A DNA stretch of 64,000 nt from a bacterium (GTDB taxonomy: Bacteria > Sumerlaeota > Sumerlaeia > SLMS01 > JAHLLQ01). Below the pieces are notes generated by a model. That model saw only the letters and a program-made list of their open reading frames with translations, was not told where the DNA came from and ran no database searches. Where the stretch lies: the NCBI GenBank assembly GCA_020444065.1, contig JAHLLQ010000002.1, positions 434,001-498,000 of the forward strand, given 5' to 3'. Each line of letters starts with the position of its first letter. Within the stretch, counting starts at the first letter, position 1. Below are positions 35,601 to 44,399 of the stretch, one piece after another. A program made the translations under genes and the position numbers.

Positions 35601-37305
35601 CATAATACCCCTCGACGGGAGTGATCTCTGCAAACGTCTCCAGCCGAACGCGCTCTGCGATCGGAAGGCCAAGGTCGATATAGCGATTCGGATCGTTGCT
35701 GTAGCGGCTGTGGATGCGCGGATCGTAGTAGAACTTCAGCGTGCTGGTGAAGATGATCGCCTCGTCGCGCAGGATCAGCGCGCCGTGCATCACCGCATTG
35801 CTCGAGCCGAGGCGCATGGCCGCCGCGTGGTTGGTGTAGATGACCCCATCCACCTTGTTCATGCTGTTCGTGGAGAGATCGTTGAAGTTCTTCGGCGTCA
35901 CGCCATCGGCTTGAAGTGGATAGTTCAGGATATCGCGGGCGCGCGACGTCGTCATCTTGATGTCGTTGTCGTAGTTGTACGCCAAGTCCACGGTGCCGTC
36001 TTCGTCGGCATCGTACCAGGCGCTGTCGGCGACTCCGTCCCCGTTTGTATCCAGGTAATCCTGGCCGTCGTCGGGCGTGTGTGCGATCCCATCGGCACCC
36101 AGGTTCCGCTCATCGCCGACGTACTTCAGTCCATAGCCGCTCGGATTGAAGCAGCGACTCTTCCATTCGCTGGAGTTCACTTCGCCGGCGAAGACCGACT
36201 CGCGCACCGCGAAGGAGATCAGGTCCTTATCGCCTTCATTGGCTTCCTGGACCCAGTCGTCCCGATCCTCGTTATTCATCATGGCGGGGGCCGTGCTGAA
36301 GTCCGGCGGATTGGAGTACGTCATGTCGCCCGCAACGTAGAGGCTGCCGCCGACATACAACGTTCCCTGGCCGGTGATCTTGCCGCTGATCACGACGTCG
36401 CCCGGAACGACGACAGGACCGTTGATCTCGATCGGTTTCGAGTCCGTTCCCTTCAGGTAAAGGCCCGGCTGCGTCGCATCGTCCTGGATCGCGTTCACGA
36501 GCACGTTGCCATCCTGGACGATCGTGCCACCTTCATCGACGGCCTTGTCTTCGTAGTAAGACAGATCGAGTAGATTCGGCATCGTCAAGCGCGGCACGCC
36601 GGAGTGCACGTACGTCAGCGGATCGTCGCCGGCCAGACCGCGGAACGGCGCTTCGCCGCTGAACGGGTCGACAGGCGTGGAGTCTTCCTCGATATTCCCA
36701 CCGGCCAGAACGTGACCATTCACGCGCGGATCGTAGCGGAAGTCGAAGTCCCAGTTGGCGCGGTTGTCGCCATAGCCGGTGATCGATGAACCCCACCACC
36801 AGCCCCAATTATTGAGGAAGTACTCGTAATCGAACACTCGGCTCGGAGGGTCCTTCTGCACTTCGGACTGCAATGTCCGGATCTTGTCGCCGACCTTTGC
36901 AGAGCAGGTCACCAGGTACATATTGTGGATACCGTTCGGATGGTTCTCCACGGTGATCCACATATCCTCCAGGTGTGCATTCTCCAGGTTGCCGGCATAC
37001 GGAATCGCCGCCTGGAAGTCGCTATCTTCGGTGGGCTCGCCCGGGCCGTAGTAGTGCCCCAGGAACGCCGCGGTATTGCCGCCTTCGTCGGCATCGGCGA
37101 TGACCTGCGACACCCAGTTCAATCCGTTTTCTGCGTGGTAGTAGGCCTCGTGCCAATCCCAGCGATCGTACTGCATCTTCAGCCGGTGCGAGCTCAACTG
37201 CACCAGGCCGACGATCGTGGCACTCAGGATCACGGTAAAGACCAGCGCGATCAGCATCGCCGACCCGGCCCTTCGCTTCAAGTTTCCAACCATCCTGCTC
37301 ATCAT
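35590..37305 (-). CDS. PilX-like minor pilus protein with calcium-loop-type repeats
   Basis: 571 residues. The N-terminus RRAGSAMLIALVFTVILSAT is a PilX/pilin-like helix following a short basic leader, without a canonical prepilin GFTLIE site. The body is large for a pseudopilin, with a tandem beta segment (VVVPGDVVISGKITGQGTLY, a bactofilin-like or autotransporter-like turn pattern). At residues 403-440 two acidic loops, DTNGDGVAD and DADEDGTVD, resemble EF-hand or thrombospondin type-3 calcium loops. It sits third in a row of pseudopilin genes, so it is probably a tip or priming component of a type IV pilus or related filament. Calcium binding is inferred from motif only. Confidence 0.72.
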   Translation of the reverse strand: MMSRMVGNLKRRAGSAMLIALVFTVILSATIVGLVQLSSHRLKMQYDRWDWHEAYYHAENGLNWVSQVIADADEGGNTAAFLGHYYGPGEPTEDSDFQAAIPYAGNLENAHLEDMWITVENHPNGIHNMYLVTCSAKVGDKIRTLQSEVQKDPPSRVFDYEYFLNNWGWWWGSSITGYGDNRANWDFDFRYDPRVNGHVLAGGNIEEDSTPVDPFSGEAPFRGLAGDDPLTYVHSGVPRLTMPNLLDLSYYEDKAVDEGGTIVQDGNVLVNAIQDDATQPGLYLKGTDSKPIEINGPVVVPGDVVISGKITGQGTLYVGGSLYVAGDMTYSNPPDFSTAPAMMNNEDRDDWVQEANEGDKDLISFAVRESVFAGEVNSSEWKSRCFNPSGYGLKYVGDERNLGADGIAHTPDDGQDYLDTNGDGVADSAWYDADEDGTVDLAYNYDNDIKMTTSRARDILNYPLQADGVTPKNFNDLSTNSMNKVDGVIYTNHAAAMRLGSSNAVMHGALILRDEAIIFTSTLKFYYDPRIHSRYSNDPNRYIDLGLPIAERVRLETFAEITPVEGYYDAG

Positions 37306-37337
37306 TCACCTCGTCCTTACGAGTATCGATATCGATT

Positions 37338-37937
37338 TCAGTGGTTGCGGAATGTTACGGTGAAAGATCGGACAACCCGCGTCGGTTTCACGACGTAGCG
37401 GTCCTCTGTCTCGTCGAAGGATTTTCGTCCGGATGCGCCGTTGTCGTCGAATTCCACCCAAACGTTGACTGTCGAATTATCGGGGACGCCGCCCGCCTTC
37501 ATGGACGGTGCGAAATGCACGTCGCGCAATTTGGTCAGGCGACCGCTCTTGGCCAGCACGATCTCGTCGTTAGCCACGGCGCGGTTCGGATCGTGGGTCA
37601 GCGTCTGCGCGTCGGGATCGAACGTCAGGCTCTCCAATGGATTGCCGATGCCGCTCGACATCACGACCGTGCGGTAGACCTTCGAGCCATCGTCCAGTGT
37701 CACCGGCTGCCCATACGCAATGCTGTCGCTGCGGCTCATGGAGCGCATCGTGCGCTCGATCCGGTCCTGCACCTTCACTGCGATCGAGTTCGCCTGCGCA
37801 TCGACGAGGCCGCGTTTCTGCTCCCGGGCGACCTCGAGAACCAGGTACGCCGTGGCGAACGACACCACCGCGCCGATTGTGGATGCGATCACGACCTCCA
37901 CCAGGGTCATTGCCAGTCGATTTCTCTTCTTCATCAT
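37338..37937 (-). CDS. Prepilin-type N-terminal methylation protein (PilW-like)
   Basis: 199 residues. The leader MMKKRNRLA and the segment MTLVEVVIASTIGAVVSF form a type III prepilin signal with the invariant Glu at position +5 after the expected cleavage site; the site has Ala instead of the usual Gly at -1. The rest is a beta-rich globular domain. Likely a minor pseudopilin processed by PilD. It lies 10 bases after the PilV-like gene and 32 bases before the PilX-like gene. Confidence 0.78.
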   Translation of the reverse strand: MMKKRNRLAMTLVEVVIASTIGAVVSFATAYLVLEVAREQKRGLVDAQANSIAVKVQDRIERTMRSMSRSDSIAYGQPVTLDDGSKVYRTVVMSSGIGNPLESLTFDPDAQTLTHDPNRAVANDEIVLAKSGRLTKLRDVHFAPSMKAGGVPDNSTVNVWVEFDDNGASGRKSFDETEDRYVVKPTRVVRSFTVTFRNH

Positions 37938-37947
37938 CTCTCTGTTC

Positions 37948-38469
37948 CTACACGTCGACGAATCGGGTCATGTCGAGTTGAGCCGTCATGCGGCGGCCTT
38001 TGCCCATCGGTGAATCCCAACGAATCCGCACTCGGACGTGTTTCGTCTTCTCGCGTGATCCATCCAGGGTAGTCGTCATGCTGACGCTGATTTCCGGGTT
38101 TCGGGCTTCCAGGAGAACAAGCTCCGGGTGGAAGGTCTCGAAGTCGTCGCTCGACAAGGAAACCCAATCGTCTGTCGTCGGGACGCGGATGTCCGGGGCC
38201 CCATCCTGTCCGTCGTACAGCGGATTGATCGGCGAGCCCGGTTGCAGGTCTGAGAACGGGAGGCCCTTCAGGTGCTCGATGTAATGCGTGGCGAAGTCGA
38301 GAACGACGGCTCGCTCCTGGTATTTCTTGGCCTGGATGCGGTGCATATACAGCGCGGACAGCGCGGCCATGAACAGCAGGGCGACAATTGCCGTCGCGAA
38401 CATGACTTCAATCAGAGAGAAGCCGGATTTGCGGCTTCGAGAGAACGGAAGCGCACGGCGAACGTGCAT
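37948..38469 (-). CDS. Prepilin-type N-terminal methylation protein (PilV-like)
   Basis: 173 residues from the ATG at 38469, with AGGAG about ten bases upstream. The prepilin signal SRKSGFSLIEVMFATAIVAL is canonical (G, F at the cleavage site, Glu at +5). The hydrophobic helix continues to residue about 45. The globular part has no recognised family beyond the pilin fold. First gene of the four-gene unit running to 35163; probably a minor pilin acting in filament initiation. Confidence 0.85.
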   Translation of the reverse strand: MHVRRALPFSRSRKSGFSLIEVMFATAIVALLFMAALSALYMHRIQAKKYQERAVVLDFATHYIEHLKGLPFSDLQPGSPINPLYDGQDGAPDIRVPTTDDWVSLSSDDFETFHPELVLLEARNPEISVSMTTTLDGSREKTKHVRVRIRWDSPMGKGRRMTAQLDMTRFVDV

Positions 38470-38862
38470 GGTCTGCAAACTCCTGATCGCTGAGGATCGA
38501 TTTCGTGACGGTCCAAAAATGCGCATGTTCTATGCCTCTGACTGAGAGGCCTGTGAGGGGGCCTTGCAAGAGTCACATTACGTATTTGGAGAATGTTGAA
38601 ATACTTGCGCTTAGAATCTGGCCATGAATGTTGAATTTGTGCCCTCGAAGAGGCCTTTGCAGGGGATTCTGTCGGGTGGTGCAGAAATACAACCTGCACA
38701 ATAACTGTGCGATTGTCTGGCCAAAAAAAAGGCAGCGCAGGCCACGAACCAAGCCTTGGCAATCGGGAGTCATACGGCTAATATGCTGGCAATGGAATTG
38801 CTTCTCAAACCGCCATTCCCGCCAACTGAATTACGGCCAATCCGTTCGAAGGAGTTCGGAAG
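38470..38862. other. Intergenic region between the divergent pilin operon and DUF1579 gene
   Basis: Nearly 400 bases that are visibly less GC-rich than the flanks, with several A/T-rich runs and an A8 tract near 38723. It holds the leader of the pilin operon, including a hairpin GCCTCTGACTGAGAGGC around 38536-38552, and the promoter listed for the DUF1579 gene. I found no convincing sigma-54 (GG-N10-GC) site on the pilin strand. No gene is supported. Confidence 0.6.
38756..38784 (+). promoter_or_regulatory. Sigma-70-type promoter for the DUF1579 gene
   Basis: TTGGCA at 38756-38761 and TAATAT at 38779-38784 are separated by exactly 17 bases, the best housekeeping-type promoter match I found in the window. 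Transcription would begin near 38791, giving a leader of about 72 bases before the ATG. Confidence 0.55.
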
Positions 38863-39570
38863 ATGAAGAAGCTCATTGGTACTGCCACGCTCACTCTCGC
38901 TCTGGTGCTCGGCGCCGGGACGTTCGTGCATGCCCAGGAATCCCGCCCCACAACACAGCCGACGAAGATGATGGAGAAATCGGGCGAGCATCATCGCAAG
39001 TCAGCCAAGGCCTTGAAGGATCAGGACATCGAAAAGACAAAGCAGGCCATGGACCAGCAAATGGCTGAGATGGAAGAAATGATGGCGGACTATGAAGTCC
39101 CCCAGCCTGCCCCGGAACACAAGGTCCTGGCACAATCAGAGGGAACGTGGGACGCCGCCATCACGATGTGGATGGCTCCGGGCGCACCACCCCTCAAGAC
39201 CACCGGGAAAGAAACCAATGAGATGATGGGGCCCTTCTGGCTGAAGTCCGAGATGGAAATGGACTTCATGGGTCAGACGATGCAGGGAGCCGGAATCATC
39301 GGGTTCGACACTCAGAAGAACGAGCTTTTCGTTGTCTGGGCTGACTCGACGAGCTCCGTTCCGACTGTCATGGACGGCAGCGTGGATAAGGCGACCGGAA
39401 CGATGACGTTCGAGGGCGAAATGTACGATCCCATGGCTGGCCAATACGTTCACATGCGCATGGTCGAGGAGCATCCCGATAACGATCACCGCGTCACACG
39501 GATGTACGTGAAGGGCCAGGACGGCGAAGAATTCATCACGATGCAGATCGAATACACGCGAAGGAAGTAA
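38863..39570 (+). CDS. Secreted DUF1579 family protein
   Basis: 235 residues with an AAGGAG site eight bases upstream. A signal peptide (LIGTATLTLALVLGAGTFVHA) leads to a Gln/Lys/Met-rich helical spacer (residues about 25-75, with QQMAEMEEMM). The DUF1579 domain follows: SEGTWDAAITMW, then FWLKSEMEMDFMGQTMQGAG and GFDTQKNELFVVWAD. The domain is a lipocalin-like beta barrel of unknown function, common in planctomycete and related genomes. Followed by a terminator, so probably monocistronic. Confidence 0.85.
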   Translation: MKKLIGTATLTLALVLGAGTFVHAQESRPTTQPTKMMEKSGEHHRKSAKALKDQDIEKTKQAMDQQMAEMEEMMADYEVPQPAPEHKVLAQSEGTWDAAITMWMAPGAPPLKTTGKETNEMMGPFWLKSEMEMDFMGQTMQGAGIIGFDTQKNELFVVWADSTSSVPTVMDGSVDKATGTMTFEGEMYDPMAGQYVHMRMVEEHPDNDHRVTRMYVKGQDGEEFITMQIEYTRRK

Positions 39571-39606
39571 GGCCAAACGGCCGGATCACAAAGTCCTGCA
39601 ATACCG

Positions 39607-39638
39607 GGCGGCGGTCACATCCGCCGCCTTCTCCATTT
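39607..39638 (+). terminator. Terminator after the DUF1579 gene
   Basis: GGCGGCGG, TCACAT loop, CCGCCGCC gives an eight-pair GC stem, followed by TTCTCCATTTT. It lies about 37 bases after the stop. Confidence 0.6.
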
Positions 39639-39667
39639 TCGGCAGGTCAGCGCGAGGCTTGACTCTC

Positions 39668-39684
39668 GGGCCCCATGGGGGCCC
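39668..39684 (+). promoter_or_regulatory. Hairpin just upstream of the RNase J start codon
   Basis: GGGCCCC-ATG-GGGGCCC is a perfect seven-pair stem ending 12 bases before the ATG at 39697. The 12 bases between (AATTCCCTTCCT) are pyrimidine-rich and contain no ribosome-binding site, so translation may depend on this structure or on a leaderless or upstream mechanism. Confidence 0.45.
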
Positions 39685-39696
39685 AATTCCCTTCCT

Positions 39697-41409
39697 ATGA
39701 AGAAGACGAAACCAACTCCTCCGATTCTCGACCTTCCCCCCAGATCCGATGCCGTTCGCGTGATGGCCCTGGGCGGCCTGGGCGAGATCGGCATGAACTG
39801 CACGCTTTTCGAGGTAAATGGCGAACTGCTGATGGTCGATTGCGGCCAGCGTATGCCCGACGAAGAAATGCTCGGGGTCGATTACGTGATACCCGATATG
39901 AGCTACGTCGAGGCCCACGCCGATCAGCTCCGCGGCATTGTCCTGACCCACGCTCACGAAGACCACGTCGGCGCCCTGCCCTACGTCCTGCCGGAATTGC
40001 CGAACGTGCCCGTTTACGCAAGCCGACTGACCATTGCGATGCTCAAGGAGAAGCTCCGCGAGCACAAGCTTGCTCCCGACTTCCGTGAGCTTACCCCCCG
40101 TGAAGTCGTACGCATTTCCGAAAACTTCGAGGTCGAGCCGATCTCCGTGACGCACTCGATCATCGATGCGCTGGCGCTTGCGATTCGCACGCCCGTTGGC
40201 GTGATCATGCATACCGGCGATTACAAGATCGATCCCGATCCGCCGGACGGTATCGCGTTCGATCACTATGCCTTCGCGCGCTATGCCGAAGAAGAGGAAG
40301 ACGGCATTCTCCTCCTCCTCAGCGACTCGACGAACGTCAGCCGCCGAGGCTCCTGTCCGTCCGAGCGCGAAGTCATCCCCGGCCTGGAAGCGATTTTCCG
40401 TGCCGCGCCGGAGACATTGATTATCTCGACCTTCGCCTCATCGCTGCACCGCATCCAAAATGTCCTGAACCTGGCGGCAGACTATGGGAGAGCCGTGATC
40501 GCAGTCGGCCTCAACATGGAGCGCAATATCCGCATCGCCTCCCAGATCGGCGCGATCGATATCCCGTGCGAGTACTACGACGATCCGCGCCAGGCGAAGA
40601 ACATCCCGCGCGAACGTCGCCTGATCCTCTGCACCGGCAGCCAGGGCGAGGCGATGTCGTCGTTGTCTCGCATGTCGATGGGCAACCATCGCGAAATCGA
40701 CGTGGAGGAAGGCGATACCGTCGTTCTCTCCGCCCGCATGATCCCTGGAAACGAAAATCCGATCTATCGCATGATCAACCATTTGTCGCGCCGAGGAGCT
40801 CGCGTCATCCACGAGAAGATGTCCCTCATCCACGTGTCCGGCCACGCCTACCGTGACGACATGAAGCATCTGATCAACCTGACCGATCCGCGCTTTTTCG
40901 TGCCCGTTCACGGCGAGTACCGTCACTTGAAGGAGCACTGCAATCTGGCGCTCGAGCAGGGACTCGATCCCGAGGAAGTGCTCTTGATGGAAGACGGCGA
41001 TTGCCTCGAGCTGACCGCCGAGACGGCGGAGATCCTTGGCAAGGTTCCTCACGGACGCGTGATGGTGGACGGCAAGGGAATCGGCGACATTGGCGAAGTG
41101 GTGCTCCGCGACCGCCGGTACCTCTCGCAGGATGGCATGATCGTCGTCATTCTTGGCGTCGATCGCGAAAGCGGCGAAATCCTGAACGGTCCGGAGATCA
41201 TCACCCGCGGTTTCCTGGGTGAGGAAGAACAGGAGATCGGGCTCGAACGAATGAAGGCTCTCGTGCTCGAGGCCTATGCCGATCTGGATCCCCAGACCCG
41301 GACCGATCAGCCCGAGTTGCAGGCCGCCGTGAAGCGTGTTCTGCGCCGTTCGATCAAGAAGGAAAGCCATCGTTTCCCGGTCATTCTGCCTGTCGTCCTC
41401 GAGATGTAA
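39697..41409 (+). CDS. rnj: Ribonuclease J
   Basis: 570 residues. A metallo-beta-lactamase/beta-CASP nuclease that processes and degrades RNA with 5' exonuclease and endonuclease activity. Landmarks: MALGGLGEIGMNC at the N-terminus, the metal site THAHEDHVGALPYV (HxHxDH), MHTGDYKID, the beta-CASP part with SDSTNVSRRGS and CTGSQGEAMSSLSRMS, HVSGHAYRDDM and FFVPVHGEYRHL, and a C-terminal dimerisation domain. Complete. The 5' region lacks an obvious ribosome-binding site (see hairpin at 39668). The MutT gene begins four bases after its stop, suggesting joint transcription. Confidence 0.95.
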   Translation: MKKTKPTPPILDLPPRSDAVRVMALGGLGEIGMNCTLFEVNGELLMVDCGQRMPDEEMLGVDYVIPDMSYVEAHADQLRGIVLTHAHEDHVGALPYVLPELPNVPVYASRLTIAMLKEKLREHKLAPDFRELTPREVVRISENFEVEPISVTHSIIDALALAIRTPVGVIMHTGDYKIDPDPPDGIAFDHYAFARYAEEEEDGILLLLSDSTNVSRRGSCPSEREVIPGLEAIFRAAPETLIISTFASSLHRIQNVLNLAADYGRAVIAVGLNMERNIRIASQIGAIDIPCEYYDDPRQAKNIPRERRLILCTGSQGEAMSSLSRMSMGNHREIDVEEGDTVVLSARMIPGNENPIYRMINHLSRRGARVIHEKMSLIHVSGHAYRDDMKHLINLTDPRFFVPVHGEYRHLKEHCNLALEQGLDPEEVLLMEDGDCLELTAETAEILGKVPHGRVMVDGKGIGDIGEVVLRDRRYLSQDGMIVVILGVDRESGEILNGPEIITRGFLGEEEQEIGLERMKALVLEAYADLDPQTRTDQPELQAAVKRVLRRSIKKESHRFPVILPVVLEM

Positions 41410-41413
41410 TGCC

Positions 41414-41824
41414 ATGACAGCAAACCACCAACATATGGTCGTGGTTGCTGCCATGATCGAGCGCGATGGCAAGTTGCTCCTGAACCAGCGTCCGCCCGGC
41501 GGCTGGGGAGCCGGCAAGTGGGAATTCCCGGGCGGCAAAGTCGATCGCGACGAAGACCCGCGCGATGCACTCGTGCGCGAGTGTCGCGAGGAACTCGGCG
41601 TCGAGGTTCGTATCGGGAAAGCCTACGACATCCTTTCCCACAAGTACGACTACGGCACGGTGATCCTGCTCTTCTTCGAAACGGAAGTCCTCAAGGGCGA
41701 GCCGCGTCAACTCGAAGGCGGCCAGATCGACTGGGCCGGACCGGATACGATCCTGGACTACGATTGGCTGCCGGCGGACAGGCCGCTGGTCGAGCAATGG
41801 GTCGAGGAGCGCCGCGCAAAATGA
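41414..41824 (+). CDS. mutT: NUDIX hydrolase, MutT (8-oxo-dGTP diphosphatase) type
   Basis: 136 residues from the ATG at 41414 (MTANHQHMVVVAAMIE). A perfect Nudix box is present: GGKVDRDEDPRDALVRECRE followed by ELG (GX5EX7REUXEEXGU). The flanking QRPPGGWGAGKWEFPGG and WLPADRPLVEQ fit MutT-like enzymes that remove oxidised dGTP from the pool. Its stop overlaps the next start (ATGA at 41821), so the downstream gene is translationally coupled. Confidence 0.9.
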   Translation: MTANHQHMVVVAAMIERDGKLLLNQRPPGGWGAGKWEFPGGKVDRDEDPRDALVRECREELGVEVRIGKAYDILSHKYDYGTVILLFFETEVLKGEPRQLEGGQIDWAGPDTILDYDWLPADRPLVEQWVEERRAK

Positions 41825-42807
41825 GCCTCGGATTCGGCACCGACAACGTCACCTTCGTCCCCGAGGGAGATCGGCTCCGCATCTGGGACGTCTACAACTG
41901 GCGCAAGATTGTCGTGGACGTGCATCGCCTCTACGCGCGCATGCAGACGGATGCGTACAACCAATTGCAGCTCGAAGTCGCCTCGTACCTGAACGAAGTG
42001 GCCAAAGACGAGAAGCAGGCAGAGCTGTACAATCACGCCGACAAGATGTTGAAAGCCCTCGCGACCCCCTTCGGACCGACTCCCGCCCAGGCCCCGACGC
42101 CGGCGACGGGCGAGCCGGCCATCTGGTGGGTTCGTTTGTCCGATACGCCCGTCGAGTCCTTCTTCGAGGAAGACTACGAGGATGCCTTCGACTTCGATGG
42201 CCCCGCGACGGGGCATCTCGTTTACGGCAATCTGACGCTCAACGATCTGGAGGGGCTTGAAGTCCCCTTCCCTGCGCAGGGCGCAGAAGCAGCCTTCCAA
42301 CTTCTCGTTCCCAGCGCCGACGGCATTTCGATTGAATCGATCGCCGAGGACGAGCCCCTTCCGCTCGTCGACGAATACTGCGGTTCCCAGGGCGTCTCTG
42401 CCCATGGGAACTCCGTGAATCTGGATTTCGAAGCCCGCATCGTGGCCGATCACATGGGTTGTTGCCCTGTGCGGAAGTTGAGCGACGGCCTTTACATGAC
42501 GCTGTACTTCCATCTGGCCCTGAAGCCTGAAGAGCGCATCGCTACGCGCCTTTCCTCCCGCCGGTATAAAGCCGTCGCTAAGGCGTTGTTGGAATCAGAT
42601 TTCGAAGAGATCCAGACTGGTCCGCGCTGGCGCATCTTCGAGCGCAAAGGCTACGTCGTGCACCTGTACCGCGGGCTTGAAGGTAAAGAGTCCGCCGGGC
42701 ATTCGGAGATGCCGCCCTTCGTCGTCATGGGGGCGGCGGGGGAGAACTCGACGCCGACGGTGCGGGCCGATCTTCTGGAGCAAATACTGGACGTCTCAGC
42801 CACGTGA
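41821..42807 (+). CDS. Conserved-looking hypothetical protein coupled to mutT
   Basis: 328 residues, unrecognised. The start is the ATG overlapping the mutT stop. Features: an N-terminal beta/helix region (NVTFVPEGDRLRIWDVYNW), a Pro/Ala linker near residue 85 (GPTPAQAPTPATGEP), and two copies of a WxRLS/phosphate-like beta pattern (EPAIWWVRLSDTPVESFF). The C-terminal part has FYMTLYFHLALKPEERIATR-like text and WRIFERKGYVVHLYRG. No signal peptide or membrane helix. Strong positional linkage to mutT and to the membrane glycosyltransferase gene suggests a cytoplasmic accessory role, which is inference. Confidence 0.65.
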   Translation: MSLGFGTDNVTFVPEGDRLRIWDVYNWRKIVVDVHRLYARMQTDAYNQLQLEVASYLNEVAKDEKQAELYNHADKMLKALATPFGPTPAQAPTPATGEPAIWWVRLSDTPVESFFEEDYEDAFDFDGPATGHLVYGNLTLNDLEGLEVPFPAQGAEAAFQLLVPSADGISIESIAEDEPLPLVDEYCGSQGVSAHGNSVNLDFEARIVADHMGCCPVRKLSDGLYMTLYFHLALKPEERIATRLSSRRYKAVAKALLESDFEEIQTGPRWRIFERKGYVVHLYRGLEGKESAGHSEMPPFVVMGAAGENSTPTVRADLLEQILDVSAT

Positions 42808-44399
42808 AGCAAGCGCTCAACACCGAGCCCCTCGATGTCCCCAAGCGCCAACTGGCGTACTTCGCCTTCGCGCTCTTCCTCTTTGGAACCATGGCCTGGC
42901 GGTATCGGTTTTTTGTCACGGACGATACATTCTTCGCCTTCCGATATGCCCGCAATCTGCTCGATGGTAACGGCTTTGCAATCTACAAAGGCGGCGGTTT
43001 TTATGAATCGAACCGACCGCTCTGGATAGTTCTGATTGCCGCCGTCACTAAACTGGGTCTTGTACCCTTGGAGGCCGCCCGGCTCTTCAATGTGATTCTC
43101 AGCGGTGCGATCCTGGCACTATTCTCCTTCGGTATCGGAAGGAAAGTGGATGGCAAGCATCTGGGCGAATGCCCGCTTGCTGCGATCATCCTGGCCATCT
43201 CCTACCCATTCGCCGTTTGGACAATGGGCGGGATGGAGATGATTCTCTATACCGCGCTTCTCCTCGCAACCGTGCTGATGGCCGCGCAATTGACCGAAGG
43301 CAAACGTTCACCCGCATGGCTGATGATTCCTCTCGTGCCGCTTGCACTGACCAGACCCGAAGGACTGGGCATCATATTCCCAGTGCTTGGGTTCGCCACT
43401 CTGTACCGCGGGAGTAGCGAATCGAAGGCAACCGTGAGGCCCCTCTTGTTGGGAATCATCCTCGCGTTCCTTCCATCGCTGGTCATCGCGATTCTCTGGG
43501 GGCTGCGATCAAGCTCTTCGGCGAATCTGCTCTTCGACGATGAACCTGTGAACTCCACAATGAGCCTGCTGGGAGCAGCGCGCTACCTCATCGGCTACTT
43601 CCTCGGCGCACCGCTCCTCATTCTTGCGCTGTCGATTCTCGCGTTCGTGACATCCGGTCGCCGCCTTGGAAAGTCTGCTTCTCGGCGCGACCTGGTTGTT
43701 GTCATGGCCGCACTGGCAGGTTTCTCGCATCTTGCGTTCGTCGTAATCGCCGGCGGAGACCATTTGCCAGGTATGCGATACCTCGTTCCGATTCTGCCAT
43801 TGCTGGCATTGATGGCCGGGCGCAGCCTGGAGCGAATTCCCGTCTTCATCGCCTGGATTCTGCTAGGCTTCCTGATTCTGTCTGCGCCTATTGAGGTTCG
43901 CAGCGAACGAACTGCTGGCTACGCGGCCCTCGAGTGGTATCGGGAGCACCCCCAGCGCGAGTTGCTCGAAGTCGGCGAGAGCCTGAACGCGATTGCCGAC
44001 GAAACTCAGACGATTGCGCTGAGTGAACCAGGAGCGATCCCATATCGATCCCATTCCGGGATTGTCGTGATGGCAACGCGCCTTAGTCCTTTGATGGGTT
44101 TTGGGGGACTGACGCAGCCTGGCCTGCCGCGCGCAGATCAATCGCCGAGTAAAAGTTTTAACACATCCGCTCTCCTCAAGCGTTCCCCCGACTTCATCCT
44201 TCTCGCGGCTGTCGATGACGCGGAAGGATTGCGGGGAATCTGGGCACCGGACGACGCGCTCTTGCATTCCGACGCCTTCCACGAGCAGTATTCGGAGCTC
44301 TTTCGCTGGCCGCGTGAATTCGCCGCCGCCAAGCTCGGCTCCACGCCGGGATTCATGATACTCTACGAACGCAAAGAACATCGGGAGCAGGAGAGATGA
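42804..44399 (+). CDS. Polytopic membrane glycosyltransferase-like protein
   Basis: 531 residues, beginning at a GTG that overlaps the previous stop. About ten hydrophobic helices (FAFALFLFGTMAWRYRFFV, LLLGIILAFLPSLVIAILWG, IPVFIAWILLGFLILSAPIE). After the first helix the loop VTDDTFFAFRYARNLLDGNG has the acidic pair typical of GT-C mannosyl/arabinosyl-type transferases; DGNGFAIYKGGGFYESNRPL also resembles that group. Probably a polyprenyl-phosphate-dependent glycosyltransferase. The stop overlaps the GH31 start (ATGA), linking it to glycan trimming. Confidence 0.75.
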   Translation: MKQALNTEPLDVPKRQLAYFAFALFLFGTMAWRYRFFVTDDTFFAFRYARNLLDGNGFAIYKGGGFYESNRPLWIVLIAAVTKLGLVPLEAARLFNVILSGAILALFSFGIGRKVDGKHLGECPLAAIILAISYPFAVWTMGGMEMILYTALLLATVLMAAQLTEGKRSPAWLMIPLVPLALTRPEGLGIIFPVLGFATLYRGSSESKATVRPLLLGIILAFLPSLVIAILWGLRSSSSANLLFDDEPVNSTMSLLGAARYLIGYFLGAPLLILALSILAFVTSGRRLGKSASRRDLVVVMAALAGFSHLAFVVIAGGDHLPGMRYLVPILPLLALMAGRSLERIPVFIAWILLGFLILSAPIEVRSERTAGYAALEWYREHPQRELLEVGESLNAIADETQTIALSEPGAIPYRSHSGIVVMATRLSPLMGFGGLTQPGLPRADQSPSKSFNTSALLKRSPDFILLAAVDDAEGLRGIWAPDDALLHSDAFHEQYSELFRWPREFAAAKLGSTPGFMILYERKEHREQER

